A stretch of DNA of 20,319 bases from Saccoglossus kowalevskii (taxonomy: Eukaryota > Hemichordata > Enteropneusta > Harrimaniidae). The position numbers were made by a program, and so were the translations under genes. How positions within the stretch are numbered: the first letter of the stretch is position 1; each line of letters starts with the position of its first letter. The stretch covers positions 43,208 to 63,526 of the forward strand of contig NW_003107107.1 of the NCBI RefSeq assembly GCF_000003605.2. The letters are read 5' to 3'. The notes below the pieces were generated by a model that was not told the DNA's origin, did not search any database, and was given only the letters and a program-made list of their open reading frames with translations. This document shows positions 17,439 to 20,319 of this stretch, one piece after another.

Positions 17439-20319
17439 TATACTGTATATATGGTTTGTTTTGTGAAAATGTGTGCTAATGAAAGTTTAATTTAAATATA
17501 GGTTGCTTGAGTTTGTTTATTTGTTTTGTAATGTCAGGTGGTTTTTGGCATGTACACTGTTACAGGTAGTACTAGTATTAATTTATAGTGGTTCATTTGA
17601 ATATTAATTTAGAACCAAATATTTTTAATATTGAACCAATTTGTGAAATGCAATAGCGTAAACACTCTCAGACACAGTCAGAGTACAGTTTGGTACAACC
17701 AGTTAGTAGATGATTATATCGTAATTGAATAAATATTTAAGCAAATAATTAATCTCTACATAATAATTAGACATGCTGGCACATCCAACAAGTACCATTT
17801 TATCAAAGCAGCAGAAAATATAAGTGAAATGAGTGAAAGCAGCTACACTTAAAAAACATATCAACACAAAGTAGCACTTTCAGTTTACATCTGGTCTAGT
17901 TTCTTCATCTAAAATGTGCATCAAATACAAAATACTCATAAGATGTTGCCCTGGAAACAAGTTATAAAATTTTAAGCATTATGTTGATATGGATGATAAC
18001 AGATACCTAGGAACTGCTGTCGTTTGTCACCAACTGTTGACATATATAAACAATAATAAAAATAAAAAAATAAAATAAGATAATGAGATACTGAACTGTG
18101 GATGGTTCAAATTTCACTTGTACTTGCTTCTTAGTAGCTGTATCATTATTTTTGTAAAGATTTCCAGCTAGCCAGCAGAGAGATTTCGAAACAGAGTTGC
18201 TAAATAACTGCTGTATTAGAGGATATACTCTTATATAAATTATTTCATCTCTGATAATGAATGTTTTCTACCTCCTACCTACTCAGCGCATTGCATTCAC
18301 TTTATACAGCAATCTATTCTTTTTAAAAGGCATGTAGGGCATTATTTCATTAATGTTTGTTATTCACGTAATTACTAATACTGAATGGCTTGCAATATAA
18401 TACAAATAGAACTGTCTGATACGGCTATTCTCGTATACTTTGACTCGCTATTAAGCAAAGGTATACCTTAGTAATGTTGAAGGCAAAGGTATTTGATAAA
18501 AGACATCAATGCTGTATTTTAGTATAATTGAAAAAAAGGATTTTTATCTCAAGACCAAATTTGATAGTTAATTATTCACAAAGCATGGATGGAATAAGGG
18601 CAGCTAATTTATCAATTTTCTTCTTCTTTTTTTTCTTCATGTGACTCGCAAGTCATAAATTGATGATAAGGTTGAATAAAGAAAGTGTTTTTTGTCATGC
18701 AAATGAAAGTGAGGCAAGAAATGCTTCGTATTGAGAAGTTACTGTAGGAATTGTTGTTGTTACCCAATGGTCTCCTCAGGAAATATGAATTGCTGTAATG
18801 ACGTGCATTGGAATTAAACTGCAATGCTGTCAGACTGAATCTTTTTATGAATACAGATAAAATATTATGATAAATAAATATGTACCTGTCTCTTATTATT
18901 TATACTTTGCAATATTTTCAACTTTTGATATATATTCCAATTCATAGTAACGTTCTTTATTTTAGCTGGAATTAATCTTCTTTAAAAAGACATTTTGGCT
19001 GTTTTGTAAAATTTTGTTTTCAATGATTTTTATTGCGTAGAATTTAAAAAAAAAAAAATTAGGCCAGAAATAAAAAATTCTCTGTTTCTCGTTTCATGAC
19101 AATTTTAAAATGAGGCAGGCGACGAGGTGATTTTTTTTTTTTTTTTTGAATACTGAGCTGAAAGGGGGGAAATTTGAGACAAGTGTGTGTACAAGCACAT
19201 TTTGGAATGCTTTAGAAAGAAAAAAAAACGTTTGAGGCGCATAGTTCAAAATGATGCGCTTGGAAATGAGAAACAGATATTTTTTTTCTCAGCCTTACAC
19301 TGGATTTTATATTGACCAATTCATTATCCCTTTAGCAAAAATAGCATAAATTAATTTCAAGTGAAAATAAAGTAGTGTACAGTACCCCTTGACCTTTCAC
19401 CTTTTCATTGCCAAAGTCAACTTTTGTCAACTTTTGCCAAATAAAACTACATAACACTTTTATATATTTGTTTCCAGTTCAAAATTAACAATTATAGAAA
19501 AATCACATTAAAATTTGTTGCATTCAAATTTTGGCCAGAAATACTACAGCATTGAAAGTGTTAACTAATAGAAAACAATATATTAATCAATAAATATTAA
19601 TCATATTATAAATAAAATCAAGCAGTATTGTTTAAAATTCCAAAATAAAATGGTGGCTAATTCTTGTACGCATATGAGTCAATTATAAGTTATCCGTCTA
19701 TGAGCATTGTATATCACCACTGTCGATCTGTCTCCTCATTTAGTTTGAAATTCTTATAGAAAGGTTTGGCACTTAATGACAGATACAGCAGCCGCCAGTC
19801 TGCTGCGTTTCATATGAACATGTTAGCGACTTTTTCACAAGCATGCCTGCACAGTCCTGTTTTTACTCAAATGTAACATTGATTTCATTCACATTGCTAA
19901 ATTATGTTCTGTTTTTCTCTGACATGACATTTTCAGGTTGTAAAGTTATTCAAAATTGGTGTATGTCATTGACAATGGCTTGTTTTAATGTTTGAAAAAT
20001 ATATGAAACCTGATGTACTCTATTATAATAATTCAATATTTTCTCAATATTGATAACAGATATGATGCTTTATTCTATTGGCTTAAAAATGCCATTGAGA
20101 TGTCAGTCAGTCATCAACTGTTTTGATGTACCACAGAGTTCATCTTGTTACCACTTTGTATAACTGTCTTCTCATTATATAGAAAAAAACATTCAGAACA
20201 GCATGACACTTTTGCAATCTACAACCAAATATAGTAAGAAGACTGTATTGATCAAATCGATTGAAAGCATGTAAAGTTGTATTATTGATGTCAAGAAATA
20301 TATGAATCAGCCTGCTGAT
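17438..20319. other. AT-rich intergenic or intronic DNA, no gene seen
   Basis: Only simple-sequence runs (A-run near 19047, T-run near 19131-19147) and scattered AATAAA hexamers. The minus ORF 18824-18612 has no coding features. No exon with flanking splice sites was convincing. Confidence 0.5.

Noticed and set aside
17294..17479. IYIYIY repeat ORF
   Set aside because: It is the translation of the (AT)n microsatellite.

Overview
The window looks like nuclear DNA from a marine invertebrate animal, possibly a non-vertebrate deuterostome or a lophotrochozoan; I cannot name the species. Support for this: the DNA is AT-rich, coding exons are interrupted by GT-AG introns, coding density is low, and the rest is dominated by microsatellites, degenerate minisatellites and small fold-back elements. 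There is no sign of operons, Shine-Dalgarno sites or prokaryotic gene packing.

The one well-supported complete gene is on the minus strand, 9373 down to 5007. Six coding exons join in frame through five GT-AG introns into a predicted 524-residue type II membrane protein. It has a short cytosolic tail, a signal-anchor helix (about residues 8-23), a stem, an FkbM-type (Methyltransf_21) SAM-dependent methyltransferase domain (about 84-290) and a C-terminal NodB/CE4 polysaccharide-deacetylase-like domain (about 322-524). In the second domain every classical catalytic motif appears altered, so it may be a glycan-binding or scaffold pseudo-deacetylase attached to a Golgi O-methyltransferase. A probable 5'UTR intron (9896-9421) and a poly(A) signal (4763-4758) frame the transcript.

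At the left end, 1168-1397 (+) is the last coding exon of a second gene whose other exons lie outside the window or were not found. It encodes a Cys-rich, PAN/apple-like tail and is followed by a long 3'UTR. Between the two genes lies a roughly 900-bp degenerate 21/42-bp minisatellite (3330-4240).

Right of the main gene, 10.9-11.7 kb holds a short inverted-repeat element and then a 33-bp tandem array rich in CRE-like GACGT motifs. The array sits inside a small ORF with a signal-peptide-like start and a nearby AATAAA, a possible but unproven small gene. A relatively GC/CpG-rich patch (13.5-14.74 kb) carries a perfect CRE fused to an octamer and ORFs on both strands that I cannot assign. From 14.75 kb to the right end I see no gene, only a 102-bp tandem duplication, GT and AT microsatellites, a strong hairpin at 16.63-16.71 kb and AT-rich DNA.
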